From contig JAHIXK010000004.1 of NCBI GenBank assembly GCA_018815245.1, positions 1 through 61,950 of the forward strand: a stretch of 61,950 nucleotides of DNA, in the 5' to 3' direction. Of the stretch, positions 36,883 to 46,175 are shown in pieces. Origin of the DNA: Gammaproteobacteria bacterium (GTDB taxonomy: Bacteria > Pseudomonadota > Gammaproteobacteria > Burkholderiales > Burkholderiaceae_B). Each line of letters opens with the position of its first letter. The stretch's first letter is position 1. Below the pieces are notes generated by a model. The model had not been told where the DNA came from. It searched no databases and saw only the letters and a list, made by a program, of their open reading frames with translations. Made by a program: the position numbers and the translations under genes.

Positions 36883-37268
36883 TTGTTCGAAAACTAAGTG
36901 ACGTACAAGGCACGGAAAAGCACATTCATTCCAACGGTTGGGACAGCGTTCGCATGCTGCTTCGTGACGACAAAATGGGCTTTTCCTTTCACATCACCAC
37001 CATTCATGCCAAGGCTGAATTGCACATGCACTACAAGAACCACTTGGAGAGCGTGTATTGCGTGAGCGGCAAGGGCGAAATTGAAAGCAAGATTGACGGC
37101 ACGGTGTACCCGATCGAAGCGGGCACCATGTATGCCCTGAATTTGCACGATCCGCACATTTTGCGCGCCTTTGGCGAGCCCATGATCATGGCCTGCGTGT
37201 TCAATCCGCCCGTGACCGGTGCGGAGGTACACGACGAAACCGGCGCATACCCTGCGCTGGCCGACTAA
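36879..37268 (+). CDS. ectC: Ectoine synthase
   Basis: 129 residues, cupin fold. [38 protein letters not shown] and the metal/substrate region around [16 protein letters not shown] are highly conserved in EctC. It closes the ring of N-gamma-acetyl-diaminobutyrate to ectoine. ATG at 36879 overlaps the ectB stop (ATGA). Confidence 0.96.
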   Translation: MIVRKLSDVQGTEKHIHSNGWDSVRMLLRDDKMGFSFHITTIHAKAELHMHYKNHLESVYCVSGKGEIESKIDGTVYPIEAGTMYALNLHDPHILRAFGEPMIMACVFNPPVTGAEVHDETGAYPALAD

Positions 37269-37290
37269 ATTTTTCTGGAGGCAAAACACA

Positions 37291-38205
37291 ATGATTGTTT
37301 CAGCCGTAAGAGACCCATACCCCACACGCGACAAATCCGAAGGCGCACTTATTCGACGCGCAGAACCGGTTGTATACAGCGAGTGGTCTGAACACTCACC
37401 CTTGACCCAGGCGCAGGTGGCGCAATTCGAGCGCGATGGCTATTTGGTGCTCACGGATATATTTTCTGCACATGAACTGGACGAGTTGCGTGCAGCCGCT
37501 GAACGCGCAAGCAAGAACTGCGCGGAAACCCACCCCGGGCAATTGATCAAGGAAGCCGATGGCAAACAATTGCGCACGCTGTTTGGTGTGCATGGCATGG
37601 AGGGCTTGTTGAAGGAAACCGCTTGCAACCCGCGCATGCTGGAAGTAATTCAGTTTTTGTTGAACGATTCTGTTTACATTCACCAGTCTCGCTTGAACTT
37701 CAAGAGCCCGCAATATGGCAGTGGTTTTGAGTGGCACAGCGATTTCGAAACCTGGCACGCCGAGGATGGCATGCCCGGCATGCGCGCCATCAGCGCGACC
37801 GTGTTACTGACCGATGAGGTGTCGGCCGATGGTTCATTGAAATTCATGCCGAAAAGCCACCGTACTTTCGTGGCTTGCCCTGGCGAAACACCGGATACAA
37901 AAGGCTATCGAGAGGCGTTCAAGAAGCAGGCTGTTGGCAAACCGCCTGCTTTGTTTCTCGACTTGTTGGAGGAAAGCGGCGGCGTGGAAGAGGTGGTGGC
38001 CCCTGCCGGTTCGGTGTTGCTGTTTGACTGTAACGTGATGCACGGTGCGGGCCAGAATACCAGTGAGCACCTGAGGGCCAACCTGTTCTACGTTTACAAC
38101 GCAGTGAGCAACGCACTGAATGCGCCGTATGCGGCTGATGCACCCCGCCCTGAATTTCTTGCAGTGCGCGATGTGAAACCTTTGACGGCGCAAGTGCCCG
38201 CTTAA
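37291..38205 (+). CDS. ectD: Ectoine 5-hydroxylase
   Basis: 304 residues of the Fe(II)/2-oxoglutarate dioxygenase type. Iron ligands are His and Asp in FEWHSDFETWH and the distal His in MHGAGQNTSEH; SRLNFKSPQYG and MPKSHRTF are EctD signatures. It converts ectoine to 5-hydroxyectoine. ATG at 37291 follows TCTGGAGG; 22 bp separate it from ectC. The cell thus can make both solutes. Confidence 0.95.
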   Translation: MIVSAVRDPYPTRDKSEGALIRRAEPVVYSEWSEHSPLTQAQVAQFERDGYLVLTDIFSAHELDELRAAAERASKNCAETHPGQLIKEADGKQLRTLFGVHGMEGLLKETACNPRMLEVIQFLLNDSVYIHQSRLNFKSPQYGSGFEWHSDFETWHAEDGMPGMRAISATVLLTDEVSADGSLKFMPKSHRTFVACPGETPDTKGYREAFKKQAVGKPPALFLDLLEESGGVEEVVAPAGSVLLFDCNVMHGAGQNTSEHLRANLFYVYNAVSNALNAPYAADAPRPEFLAVRDVKPLTAQVPA

Positions 38206-38206
38206 T

Positions 38207-39619
38207 TTGGGTGCCAGTTTTTTCATCTGCCTTGCGGTGGTGTTGCTGATCGGGCTAAGTTCTGCCCGGCATGCCAAGGCTGGCGCGGCCGACTACTTTG
38301 TGGCCAGCCGCAGCGTGCCACCTTGGCTGGTGGGTTTGTCGGCGGTGGCCACCAACAATTCCGGTTACATGTTCATTGGCCTGATTGGCTACACCTACGC
38401 GGTGGGCATCCAGTCAATCTGGTTGATGGTGGGCTGGATAGCTGGCGACCTGATCGCATCAAAGATTGCCCACGAGCGCATGCGCGACGAAGCCGACCGT
38501 GTTCACGCAACCGGTATTATCAGCTTGCTGGCGCGTTGGGGGGGAACAAACAATCGCAGTTGGCAGATATTGGCCGCTGTGGTCAGCATTGTGTTTTTGT
38601 GCACCTACGCGGCTGCGCAAATTGCTGCTGGGGGCAAAGCGCTGGAGGGCATGCTGGACATACCCTCTGCCGTGGGCATGAGCATGGTGGCACTTGTGGT
38701 GATTGCTTACAGCATTGCTGGGGGCATGCGGGCGTCGATCTGGACTGATGCCGTGCAGTCGCTGCTCATGGTGGTGTCCATGGTTGTGCTGTTGGTTGCC
38801 ATTGTCAGCCATTTGGGCGGTCTGGATGATGTGTTTGAACAGGCCAATACCATCGATGGTTTTCTCAATCCAACCCCCACAGGGCTGGACATACCCGGAT
38901 TTGCAGGCCCCATTGCTTTTGTGGTGGGCTGGATGTTCGCCGGCGCAGCAGCCTTGGGGCAGCCGCACATTGTCAGCCGTTTCCTGGCTCTTCAAGACAC
39001 TCGGCAAATGAATCGTGTTCGCTTGTGGTACTACAGTTACTATTTGCTGTTTTATTGTTTTGCCACAGCAGTGGGTTTGCTTAGCCGTCTGTATTTTGGT
39101 GACTCTAGTGGATTTGATCCGGAAATGGCCCTGCCCAATATGGCACGGGATTTGTTGCCGCCCTGGCTGGCTGGCCTGATGCTGGCTGGCATTTTTGCAG
39201 CCACCATGTCCACCGCAGATTCACTGGTGTTGTCGTGCTCCTCTGCACTGACCCAGGATCTTCCCAAAAATCCTTCAGAAAGCCGATGGATGCTGAAGGC
39301 CGCCACTGCGGCCACCACCGTGGCGGCACTGCTGATCGGCTTGTGGAGTGAACAAAGCGTGTTCTCTCTGGTTGTATGGGCTTGGGGTACTCTTGGTGCC
39401 GCGTTTGTTCCTGTTCTGATCTGGCAAATTCTGGGTGCCAAACTTACTTCGGTGGCCATGTTGTGCATGTCAACTGGCGGTGTCACGGCCACGGTGTTGT
39501 GGAAATTTTACGGTTTTCCGGGCACTGTGTATGAAGGTGCGGTGGGCATCTTGTTCTCACTGTTGTTGGGTGGCTTTTTTGTTAGGCTCAATCTTCAGTA
39601 TTCTTCTACCAATAAGTAG
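38207..39619 (+). CDS. Sodium:solute symporter (SSS family)
   Basis: 470 residues, about 13 hydrophobic segments. Early core ADYFVASRSVPPWLVGLSAVATNNSGYMFIGLIGY and the later IFAATMSTADSLVLSCSS region match SSS/PutP-type sodium symporters. The only start that keeps the first helix is TTG, 1 bp after the ectD stop, so translation is probably coupled. Placement as the fifth gene of the ect operon suggests import or recapture of ectoine or another compatible solute; the substrate is inferred. Confidence 0.88.
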   Translation: MGASFFICLAVVLLIGLSSARHAKAGAADYFVASRSVPPWLVGLSAVATNNSGYMFIGLIGYTYAVGIQSIWLMVGWIAGDLIASKIAHERMRDEADRVHATGIISLLARWGGTNNRSWQILAAVVSIVFLCTYAAAQIAAGGKALEGMLDIPSAVGMSMVALVVIAYSIAGGMRASIWTDAVQSLLMVVSMVVLLVAIVSHLGGLDDVFEQANTIDGFLNPTPTGLDIPGFAGPIAFVVGWMFAGAAALGQPHIVSRFLALQDTRQMNRVRLWYYSYYLLFYCFATAVGLLSRLYFGDSSGFDPEMALPNMARDLLPPWLAGLMLAGIFAATMSTADSLVLSCSSALTQDLPKNPSESRWMLKAATAATTVAALLIGLWSEQSVFSLVVWAWGTLGAAFVPVLIWQILGAKLTSVAMLCMSTGGVTATVLWKFYGFPGTVYEGAVGILFSLLLGGFFVRLNLQYSSTNK

Positions 39620-39742
39620 TGTTTGCGGACGGTTTGTTCACCAGTTAACCCATTTGGGGGGATAGGGCGTACCCGCTCAGTTGTTAAATTAGGTGTACTA
39701 GTCTACGTGGTCATGATTGACTTGAATTTCCAATAAAGAAAA

Positions 39743-39755
39743 CAGCTTGAAGCTG
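39743..39755. repeat. 13-bp perfect inverted repeat upstream of the sensor kinase
   Basis: CAGCTT-G-AAGCTG lies 28 bp before the kinase start. It may be a small operator or leader hairpin; nothing else supports either. Confidence 0.25.
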
Positions 39756-39783
39756 GATAAATCAATCTAGGGCGGTGAAGGTC

Positions 39784-41835
39784 ATGAATTGGCTTGTGGA
39801 GGATTTCGCATTTGCAGCGTCGGTTATCTCTGAGGCCCATCTTTCCGGACTAGCGTTCGGTTATTTTGCATCCCTTTTGGCCATGACTGTGGGTGTTGAG
39901 CTTCGAATCAAAAATCCGCCCCTGATTGCCAACAGTCCCTACCTGATTCGACGTGGTGTGCTGATTACCCTCTACGTCATTTCCATGTTTTTTGCATCGG
40001 CCTTTGTGGGGCTTACCTTGCCCTCGGCCAAGGGTGCCTTGTTCAGTATTTCAGGCACGGTGCTCACCTTTGTGCTGTGTATCGGCGCCTTCCTGTATGT
40101 GGATTACCTGGTGCAATCAGTCAAGTCCACAACAAAGTTGTTCAAGCTGTTGTACACCTCACTGGGCATTCTGGTTCAGTTTTTCATTCACATGGCCTTC
40201 ATTTTTATCCCCAACAATCAAGAAGTGATTCACGTGCGTTGGTCGGGCTTGATCGCAATGTACTTTTTTTTGTTCATCTGCATGGGGTTGCTGAGCCAGT
40301 TTGCACACGAAACATCGCTTGGAAAATACAAGCCAATCCAAAGCCGGATGATTTACATATTGGGTTTGGTGGGTCTGAATCAGCTGATTGCACTAAGTCT
40401 GATTGGGTTTGTTCACGTTGCTGAGGGGTCTGGCGCGACACCTTGGTACGGCCTGTGGACAGGTTGGGCAGGTTTTGAAGTGTTTGTAAGTTTTTTCGCT
40501 TTGCTCATGATTTCGGTGTTGATGTGTTATGTCTACACTTTGCTGGACAAATCAGTGGAGGTTTTGCGGGACGACAACCAGAGATTGCGGGTATTGAAAC
40601 AGAATGCTCTGGCCCAGGTTGCCAATGCATCGGAAGAGTTGGAGCTTGAGCGTACCCGCATTGAGCAACTTGAGCGTTCAATTGAACTGGTTCGACACGA
40701 CCATGAAATGTCAGTTGACAGCTTGGTGGCTGCTGTTGCGACCTTGGAAGACGGTGTTTTTGAATGGGATATCGAGCAGGAAACCCTGGTTTTCAGTGTT
40801 ACCTGGCGGCGCAGGTTTGGTCTGGATGCGGCAATGCAGGCTCCATTGTCTTCCGAGACCTGGCGTGCCGGTATTGTCAGAGAAGACATCAACGGCCTTG
40901 ATGCCGCGCTGCAGACTTGCTTGACCACCAATGTTCCCAGTGCTGCAGTCCAGGTGCGTTATACCACCACCTATGGTTCGTTGTTGAAGCTCGATATTCA
41001 CCTGGTTGCTGTAAAGAATGCCTACGGCTTGCCCAGCAAAGCGGTGGGTATCATTCATGACCGTACCGAAGAAATGGATCTTGAGCTTTCAATTCGAGAA
41101 GAACTGAACGAAGAGTCCCTGTTGTCATCCAGAAAGTCCCAGTTTGTTTCTTACTTGTCGCATGAAATTCGCACACCGATGACCGTGATCGGGTCGGCCA
41201 AAGCCTTGCTTGAAAGCGCATTGAAGAAAGAGCCCTTGAGCATGGAAAGTGCCTTGCATTACATTGACCAGATTGGCGGGGCATTGCGCTCACTTCGTGC
41301 TTTGGTGGATGAAACCTTGATGTTCATGGGGTCAAACTTCACCCGCAACCATTTGAATGTGGTTTTGCTGGATGTGAAAAAAGTGTTTGACCAGTTTTCT
41401 GCTTTGGAGCAGCGTAGAAGGCATGATCAACATTGGTTTGAGTATGATCTGGACTCGAGTCTGGACATAATCAATTTTTATTCAGACGAATACGTTTTTA
41501 CTCAGGCAATGCGCCAAATGTTGGCTTTTGCTGAAAGCAAGGAATCAGGTGCAGGCAAGTTGACGATCAAAATGCCCAATCAAAATACGCTCAACTTGTG
41601 TATTGAACTGAGAGAATGGCCGGCGTGGATGGTCAAGAGTGGGCAATTGGAACCGGCGCACGATGACGAAACCGTGGTGCCATTCAAAGGTGAAAACTTG
41701 CCATTTACCTTGTTGTTGACCAAGCGGGTTATTCGTTTGATCAATGGCCGCATCATGATTAAAAACAAGGGCAAACGACACTGGTTGTGTGTTGATTTGC
41801 CATCATTGAGGGAGGAAGCATGCCGCGTGTCATGA
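39784..41835 (+). CDS. Membrane sensor histidine kinase with degenerate ATPase domain
   Basis: 683 residues from ATG at 39784 (GTG at 39775 is possible). Seven or so membrane helices occupy about 15-255, followed by a coiled coil (about 265-315), a PAS-like domain (about 320-430) and HisKA (SYLSHEIRTPMTV, His near residue 460). The region where the HATPase should be keeps the overall pattern but lacks an N-box Asn, DxGxG and GxGLGL; the equivalent positions read MLAFAES, REWPAWM and NLPFTLLL. ATP binding seems unlikely. It overlaps the response-regulator gene by 16 bp. Confidence 0.82.
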   Translation: MNWLVEDFAFAASVISEAHLSGLAFGYFASLLAMTVGVELRIKNPPLIANSPYLIRRGVLITLYVISMFFASAFVGLTLPSAKGALFSISGTVLTFVLCIGAFLYVDYLVQSVKSTTKLFKLLYTSLGILVQFFIHMAFIFIPNNQEVIHVRWSGLIAMYFFLFICMGLLSQFAHETSLGKYKPIQSRMIYILGLVGLNQLIALSLIGFVHVAEGSGATPWYGLWTGWAGFEVFVSFFALLMISVLMCYVYTLLDKSVEVLRDDNQRLRVLKQNALAQVANASEELELERTRIEQLERSIELVRHDHEMSVDSLVAAVATLEDGVFEWDIEQETLVFSVTWRRRFGLDAAMQAPLSSETWRAGIVREDINGLDAALQTCLTTNVPSAAVQVRYTTTYGSLLKLDIHLVAVKNAYGLPSKAVGIIHDRTEEMDLELSIREELNEESLLSSRKSQFVSYLSHEIRTPMTVIGSAKALLESALKKEPLSMESALHYIDQIGGALRSLRALVDETLMFMGSNFTRNHLNVVLLDVKKVFDQFSALEQRRRHDQHWFEYDLDSSLDIINFYSDEYVFTQAMRQMLAFAESKESGAGKLTIKMPNQNTLNLCIELREWPAWMVKSGQLEPAHDDETVVPFKGENLPFTLLLTKRVIRLINGRIMIKNKGKRHWLCVDLPSLREEACRVS

Positions 41836-42269
41836 TTGTTGAAGATGACCTCACGATTTTGAGTAATTTGTCCCAACTGCTTCAGTTGAGTGGACTGGAT
41901 GTGACGGAGGTGTGTGATGGCGAGATGGCGCTGGCGTATCTGCAGGAAAGCCATTCCAAGGGTTTTGGCATGCCTTGTTTGATTGTCAGTGACCTGATGA
42001 TGCCGAAAATGGACGGTTTTGAGTTGCTGAGAACGGTGCGCAACGATGCCGCATTTAAATCAATTCCATTTGTTTTGTTGAGCGCACGCAGTGAAGCCAG
42101 TGATTTGCAGCAAGCTTTTGCTTTGGGGGCGAACGATTATCTGATCAAGCCTTTTGAGGTGGAACACTTGACCGATGTAATTCGTTATCACATCTCCAAA
42201 AGCACCGGACAGGCCGGTGGTACGCCGGTGGCAGGCTTTACTGCGGACACCGACTTTTTTCTGGAATAG
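41820..42269 (+). CDS. Single-domain response regulator
   Basis: 149 residues: a receiver domain with acidic pair VEDD, phosphoacceptor Asp in VSDLMMPKMDG, Ser in LLSARSE and Lys in LIKPFE, then a tail of about 25 residues with no DNA-binding domain. It overlaps the kinase gene by 16 bp and follows GGAGG. The flagellar genes adjoin it, so a motility role (CheY-like) is possible but unproven. Its stop abuts the stop of convergent fliR. Confidence 0.87.
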   Translation: MPRVMIVEDDLTILSNLSQLLQLSGLDVTEVCDGEMALAYLQESHSKGFGMPCLIVSDLMMPKMDGFELLRTVRNDAAFKSIPFVLLSARSEASDLQQAFALGANDYLIKPFEVEHLTDVIRYHISKSTGQAGGTPVAGFTADTDFFLE

Positions 42270-43034
42270 TTATCCCAAATTCAGTACCGAAATACTGAGT
42301 AGCCGGCCAATTGCCCCATCAATGCCTGCGATGAAGTATGGCAGGCTGACCCACAGTACCCACAGGCCTGCGCCAATGGTGATTGAAAAACCAATGGACA
42401 TGACGTTTAACTGTGGCGCTGCTCGGGCCAGAATGCCCAACACGATGTTGCTGATCAAGACCGCTGCCAGTACCGGCAGGGAAATTTGCAATGCAAGCAT
42501 GAACATGATGCTGCCAGCCATGGCAATGTTTTGCGGGTTGACCACGCTAAGGTCGGCACTGATTGGAATCAATTCAAAACTTTGAACCACCGCGGCGATT
42601 ACCAGCAAATGTCCATCAATTACCAGAAAGACCAGGCTGGCCAAAACGCCCAGAAAACTGCCGATCAGTGGCGTTTGTGATCCGCGTGCAGGGTCGATGA
42701 ATTGCGCGAAAGCCAGGCCCATTTGAAGGCCCAGCAGGTCGCCAGCCATCTCGAACGCGGCGAATACCAGCCGCATGGAAAACCCCATGGCCACACCAAT
42801 CAGAATTTGCTGAATAAGCACAGGTATGGCCTGTGCCGAACTGAGCACGGGCGGTGCAGGCAGCAGGGGCATCATCAGTATGGCGATCAGGGCCGCAAGG
42901 CCTACGCGTGTGCGGCGTTGCACGGTGCGGTTGTCGAATACAGGTGCGGTGGCCAGCATGGCCAGTATGCGAATGAAAGGCCACAAAAATGTGGCGATCC
43001 AGATTGCCAGTTGTTCGCCGTTGATGTCGACCAT
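42270..43034 (-). CDS. fliR: Flagellar export gate protein FliR
   Basis: 254 residues, integral membrane, about five helices, with FDNRTVQRRTRVGLAALIA near the N-terminus and ISLPVLAAVLISNIVLGILARAAPQLNV, a family-typical stretch (shown in part). Part of the FliPQR gate of the flagellar type III export apparatus. Last gene of the fliL-R run, 13 bp after fliQ. Confidence 0.93.
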   Translation of the reverse strand: MVDINGEQLAIWIATFLWPFIRILAMLATAPVFDNRTVQRRTRVGLAALIAILMMPLLPAPPVLSSAQAIPVLIQQILIGVAMGFSMRLVFAAFEMAGDLLGLQMGLAFAQFIDPARGSQTPLIGSFLGVLASLVFLVIDGHLLVIAAVVQSFELIPISADLSVVNPQNIAMAGSIMFMLALQISLPVLAAVLISNIVLGILARAAPQLNVMSIGFSITIGAGLWVLWVSLPYFIAGIDGAIGRLLSISVLNLG

Positions 43035-43047
43035 TGGCGCCCTTTGT

Positions 43048-43317
43048 TTAGCCGATCACGTTGGGAATGTTCATGATCAGCCGTTGGGTGTAATCCACCA
43101 GGGTGGACAACATCCAGGGGCCAAGCAACAACAGTGTGGCGAAGATGCCCAGAATTTTGGGGATGAACGACAGGGTCATTTCGTTGATCTGTGTGGCCGC
43201 TTGCAAAATACTGACGAGCAAGCCCACGATCAACGCAACAAGCAGCAGTGGTCCGGAAATCATCAACATCACTTCCAGTGCGTTTTGTCCCAGGTTCAAT
43301 ACGGTTTGGCTGTTCAT
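43048..43317 (-). CDS. fliQ: Flagellar export gate protein FliQ
   Basis: 89 residues, two membrane helices (LLLVALIVGLLVSILQAATQ and FATLLLLGPWMLSTLV). QINEMTLSFIPKI between them is conserved in FliQ/SpaQ. It packs around FliP/FliR in the export gate. 20 bp downstream of fliP. Confidence 0.95.
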   Translation of the reverse strand: MNSQTVLNLGQNALEVMLMISGPLLLVALIVGLLVSILQAATQINEMTLSFIPKILGIFATLLLLGPWMLSTLVDYTQRLIMNIPNVIG

Positions 43318-43337
43318 GTGCGCGCGCTCAATTCCGT

Positions 43338-44114
43338 TCAGGTTTCAAAGCTGGCGACCAGCGAGCCCACCAGCAGGGTCCAGCCATCAACCAGCACAAA
43401 CAACATGATCTTGAATGGCAGTGAAATCAGCATGGGCGATAGCATCATCATGCCCATGGACATGAGCACGCTGGCCACAATCAGGTCGATCACAAGGAAG
43501 GGCAGAAAAATCATGAAGCCGATTTGAAAGGCAGTTTTCAATTCACTGGTGACAAATGCGGGGATGAGTATGCGCAGCGGTACATCTTCCGGTTTCTGCA
43601 GGTTTTCTACTTTGCCCAGGCGCATGAACAGGGCCAGATCGGGTTCCCGGGTTTGTTTCAGCATGAAGTCTTTGATTGGCACGCTGGCGCGGTCGGTCAT
43701 TTCCTGAAACTCAATTTCATTGTTGGAAAATGGCAGGTAGGCGTTTTCGTACACACGGTCAAACACGGGCGTCATGATGAAAAAAGTAAGGAACATGCTA
43801 AGGCCGATGATGACCTGGTTGGGTGGCGAGTTCTGCGTGCCTAAGGCCATGCGCAACAGTGACATGACGATCACAATGCGTGTGAAACCCGTCATCATCA
43901 ACAGCAATGCGGGCAGAAAACTCAAGAATGTAAAAAACAGCAGTGTTTGAATGGGCACGCTGTAATTGGTGGTGCCGTTGGCACCGGGGCTGGCGGTGAC
44001 ACCGGGCAACACTTGCTGTGCATTGGCTTCGGGCAGGCCAAGGCTGAAAAGTAGCAGCAACAAGAGACCAAACGCAGTGACATGGCCTGCGTTTTTGCTC
44101 CAGGTGTTGATCAT
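43338..44114 (-). CDS. fliP: Flagellar export gate protein FliP
   Basis: 258 residues with a cleavable signal (about 32 residues, as usual for FliP) and four helices. SFLPALLLMMTGFTRIVIVMS is close to invariant; IPAFVTSELKTAFQIGF and VLVDGWTLLVGSL follow. Core of the export gate. It overlaps fliO by 4 bp. Confidence 0.96.
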   Translation of the reverse strand: MINTWSKNAGHVTAFGLLLLLLFSLGLPEANAQQVLPGVTASPGANGTTNYSVPIQTLLFFTFLSFLPALLLMMTGFTRIVIVMSLLRMALGTQNSPPNQVIIGLSMFLTFFIMTPVFDRVYENAYLPFSNNEIEFQEMTDRASVPIKDFMLKQTREPDLALFMRLGKVENLQKPEDVPLRILIPAFVTSELKTAFQIGFMIFLPFLVIDLIVASVLMSMGMMMLSPMLISLPFKIMLFVLVDGWTLLVGSLVASFET

Positions 44115-44617
44115 GGCTTCACCTTGCCTGTTTTCATGCGTTCCAGCATTTTTGCAAAGTTGACCGCAGGGCTTTGCAGGCCATCCAGTTCAATGCTGCC
44201 GGCTGGCATGCTGTGCAGTGTGTTGATGCCGTTGCTGGTCATGCCAAGCACCAGCCAGGTGTCGCCTATTTCCACCAGCACAATTTTTTCGCGCGGGCCC
44301 AGTGCAGAGGTGGCCAATACTTTGTAAAAGCCGCCGCGGCGTTTCTGGTTGCCGATACCCATGCGTTTTAACAACCACACCAGCGCCATCAACAGTGCAA
44401 GAACAAACAACAGGCCCAGTGTGGTTTGAAGCAGGTGCCCGGTCATGGGCGATTCAACAGCCAGGGTTGTTGTTTCTGATGCGGCTTCTTGTGCCCGGCT
44501 TGCGCCACAGGCAAGCAGTGCCCCTGACAAGAACAAAAGGCGCAGGCCTTGTGTAAAAGGATTGCGCCTTGTGATCAATGTTCCCACCGCTTGTTTGTAT
44601 TCTTGTTGTTTATGCAT
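44111..44617 (-). CDS. fliO: Flagellar biosynthetic protein FliO
   Basis: 168 residues. A signal-like hydrophobic N-terminus (LRLLFLSGALLACGASRA) is followed by one membrane helix (TLGLLFVLALLMALVWLLKRM) and the cytoplasmic FliO domain (TSALGPREKIVLVEIGDTWLV). FliO helps FliP assemble. Poorly conserved family, but position between fliN and fliP settles it. Confidence 0.9.
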   Translation of the reverse strand: MHKQQEYKQAVGTLITRRNPFTQGLRLLFLSGALLACGASRAQEAASETTTLAVESPMTGHLLQTTLGLLFVLALLMALVWLLKRMGIGNQKRRGGFYKVLATSALGPREKIVLVEIGDTWLVLGMTSNGINTLHSMPAGSIELDGLQSPAVNFAKMLERMKTGKVKP

Positions 44618-44639
44618 GCCTTTTTACTGCGTTGGGGTA

Positions 44640-45089
44640 TTAACGGTTGAGTTTTCTCAAACGCTCGGATGGCGTAATGATGTCGGTCAATCGAATACCA
44701 AATTTGTCGTTGACTACCACCACTTCGCCCTGCGCAATGAGGTAGCCGTTCACCAACACATCCATGGGTTCGCCTGCAAGACCATCCAGTTCAATGACCG
44801 AGCCCTGCGCCAGTTGCAGAATGTGTTTAATCGGTATCTTCGTCCGACCCAGCTCAACAGTCAACTGAACGGGGATGTCCAGAATCATGTCGATGTCGTT
44901 CTGCGTGCCAGAAGCGACACTTCCAGCAAAAGGCTGGAAAAGCCCGGCAGCCGGTTTTGCTTCAGCGGCTTGTGCAAACAGATTGTCGGTATCGGCTGTG
45001 CCAGCAGGCGCGGTACTGGCCTGTTCGGCCAGCGCGGCTGCCCAATCGTCGGCTGCGTCGGTCACTGTTTCTTCTTGCTGTTCAGACAT
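44640..45089 (-). CDS. fliN: Flagellar motor switch protein FliN
   Basis: 149 residues: a disordered acidic/Ala-rich N-terminus (about 1-65), then the SpoA domain with DMILDIPVQLTVELGRTK, IELDGLAGEPMDVLVNG and VVNDKFGIRLTDII. It forms the lower C-ring with FliM and docks FliH. 23 bp after fliM. Confidence 0.95.
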   Translation of the reverse strand: MSEQQEETVTDAADDWAAALAEQASTAPAGTADTDNLFAQAAEAKPAAGLFQPFAGSVASGTQNDIDMILDIPVQLTVELGRTKIPIKHILQLAQGSVIELDGLAGEPMDVLVNGYLIAQGEVVVVNDKFGIRLTDIITPSERLRKLNR

Positions 45090-45112
45090 GGTCTTGTTCC
45101 TTATCTTGATCG

Positions 45113-46159
45113 CTATTCGTGTGCCTTTTCAGGCTGTTTGGATTCTTTGCTCAACAGGGCTTGCAGGTTCAGTGCGTCGGCATGTGATTCACTGGCCACG
45201 GATAACACTTCCTCTACCTTCAAGGCGTATTGCCCGCTGCTGGTGCCGTAACTGCAATTGAATATGGGCACGTTGTCCACCCGGGCTTCAATTACTTTGT
45301 CTATTTCAATCGGGATCACATCGCCCACGCGAAGTTCCATGATGTCGGCCACGGTCAATTGCGTGCTGGCCAGGCTGGCGATCAAATCCACTTCTGCCAT
45401 TTGTACCTGCTTTTTCAGCATGGTGACCCAACGCTTGTCAGGTTCGGCCTGGTCGCCTTGCATGCTGGAATACAGCAGGTCGCGAATGGGTTCCATGGTG
45501 GAGTAGGGAATGCAGATGTGCAGCGATCCTCCACCGGCACCCAGCTCAATCGAGAATGAGGTGGTCACCACGATTTCGGACGGTGTGGCAATGTTGGCAA
45601 ACTGGGTGTGCATTTCTGATCGAAGATAGTCGGGTCTGAGCGGAAACACAGGCGCCCAGGCCTTGACGAATTCTTCCCGAACCACTTCCAGCATGCGGGC
45701 AATAATGCGTTGCTCGGTCTGGGTGAAGTCGCGGCCTTCGACACGGGTGTGGAATCGGCCGTCGCCGCCGAACAAATTATCGATGACAGCAAACACAAGG
45801 CTTGGGTCGAAAATGAACAGGGCGTTGCCACGCAATGGCTTCATGGCCATGATGTTCAGGTTGGTGGGCACCACCAGGTTGCGAATGAATTCGTTGTACT
45901 TCAGCACTTTTACGGGGCCAACGGAAATTTCCGGGCTGCGGCGCATGAAGTTAAACAAGCCAATTCGAATCAAGCGGGCAAACCGTTCGTTGATGATTTC
46001 CAGCGTGGGCATGCGGCCGCGCACAATACGTTCTTGCGTGGCAAGGTTGTAGGGGCGAACGCCTTCTGCGGTCTCAGACGCGTCTTTCGTTTCTTCTTCG
46101 CCGTTGACACCCCTTAGCAGTGCATCAACTTCGTCTTGTGAAAGAAATTCTCCGGGCAT
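45113..46159 (-). CDS. fliM: Flagellar motor switch protein FliM
   Basis: 348 residues. The N-terminal MPGEFLSQDEVDALLRGV is the CheY-binding peptide; the middle CheC-like domain and C-terminal SpoA domain follow (LRVGDVIPIEIDKVIEARV). Receives CheY-P and switches rotation. 16 bp after fliL. Confidence 0.96.
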   Translation of the reverse strand: MPGEFLSQDEVDALLRGVNGEEETKDASETAEGVRPYNLATQERIVRGRMPTLEIINERFARLIRIGLFNFMRRSPEISVGPVKVLKYNEFIRNLVVPTNLNIMAMKPLRGNALFIFDPSLVFAVIDNLFGGDGRFHTRVEGRDFTQTEQRIIARMLEVVREEFVKAWAPVFPLRPDYLRSEMHTQFANIATPSEIVVTTSFSIELGAGGGSLHICIPYSTMEPIRDLLYSSMQGDQAEPDKRWVTMLKKQVQMAEVDLIASLASTQLTVADIMELRVGDVIPIEIDKVIEARVDNVPIFNCSYGTSSGQYALKVEEVLSVASESHADALNLQALLSKESKQPEKAHE

Positions 46160-46175
46160 GGCGCAAGGCTTCCTG

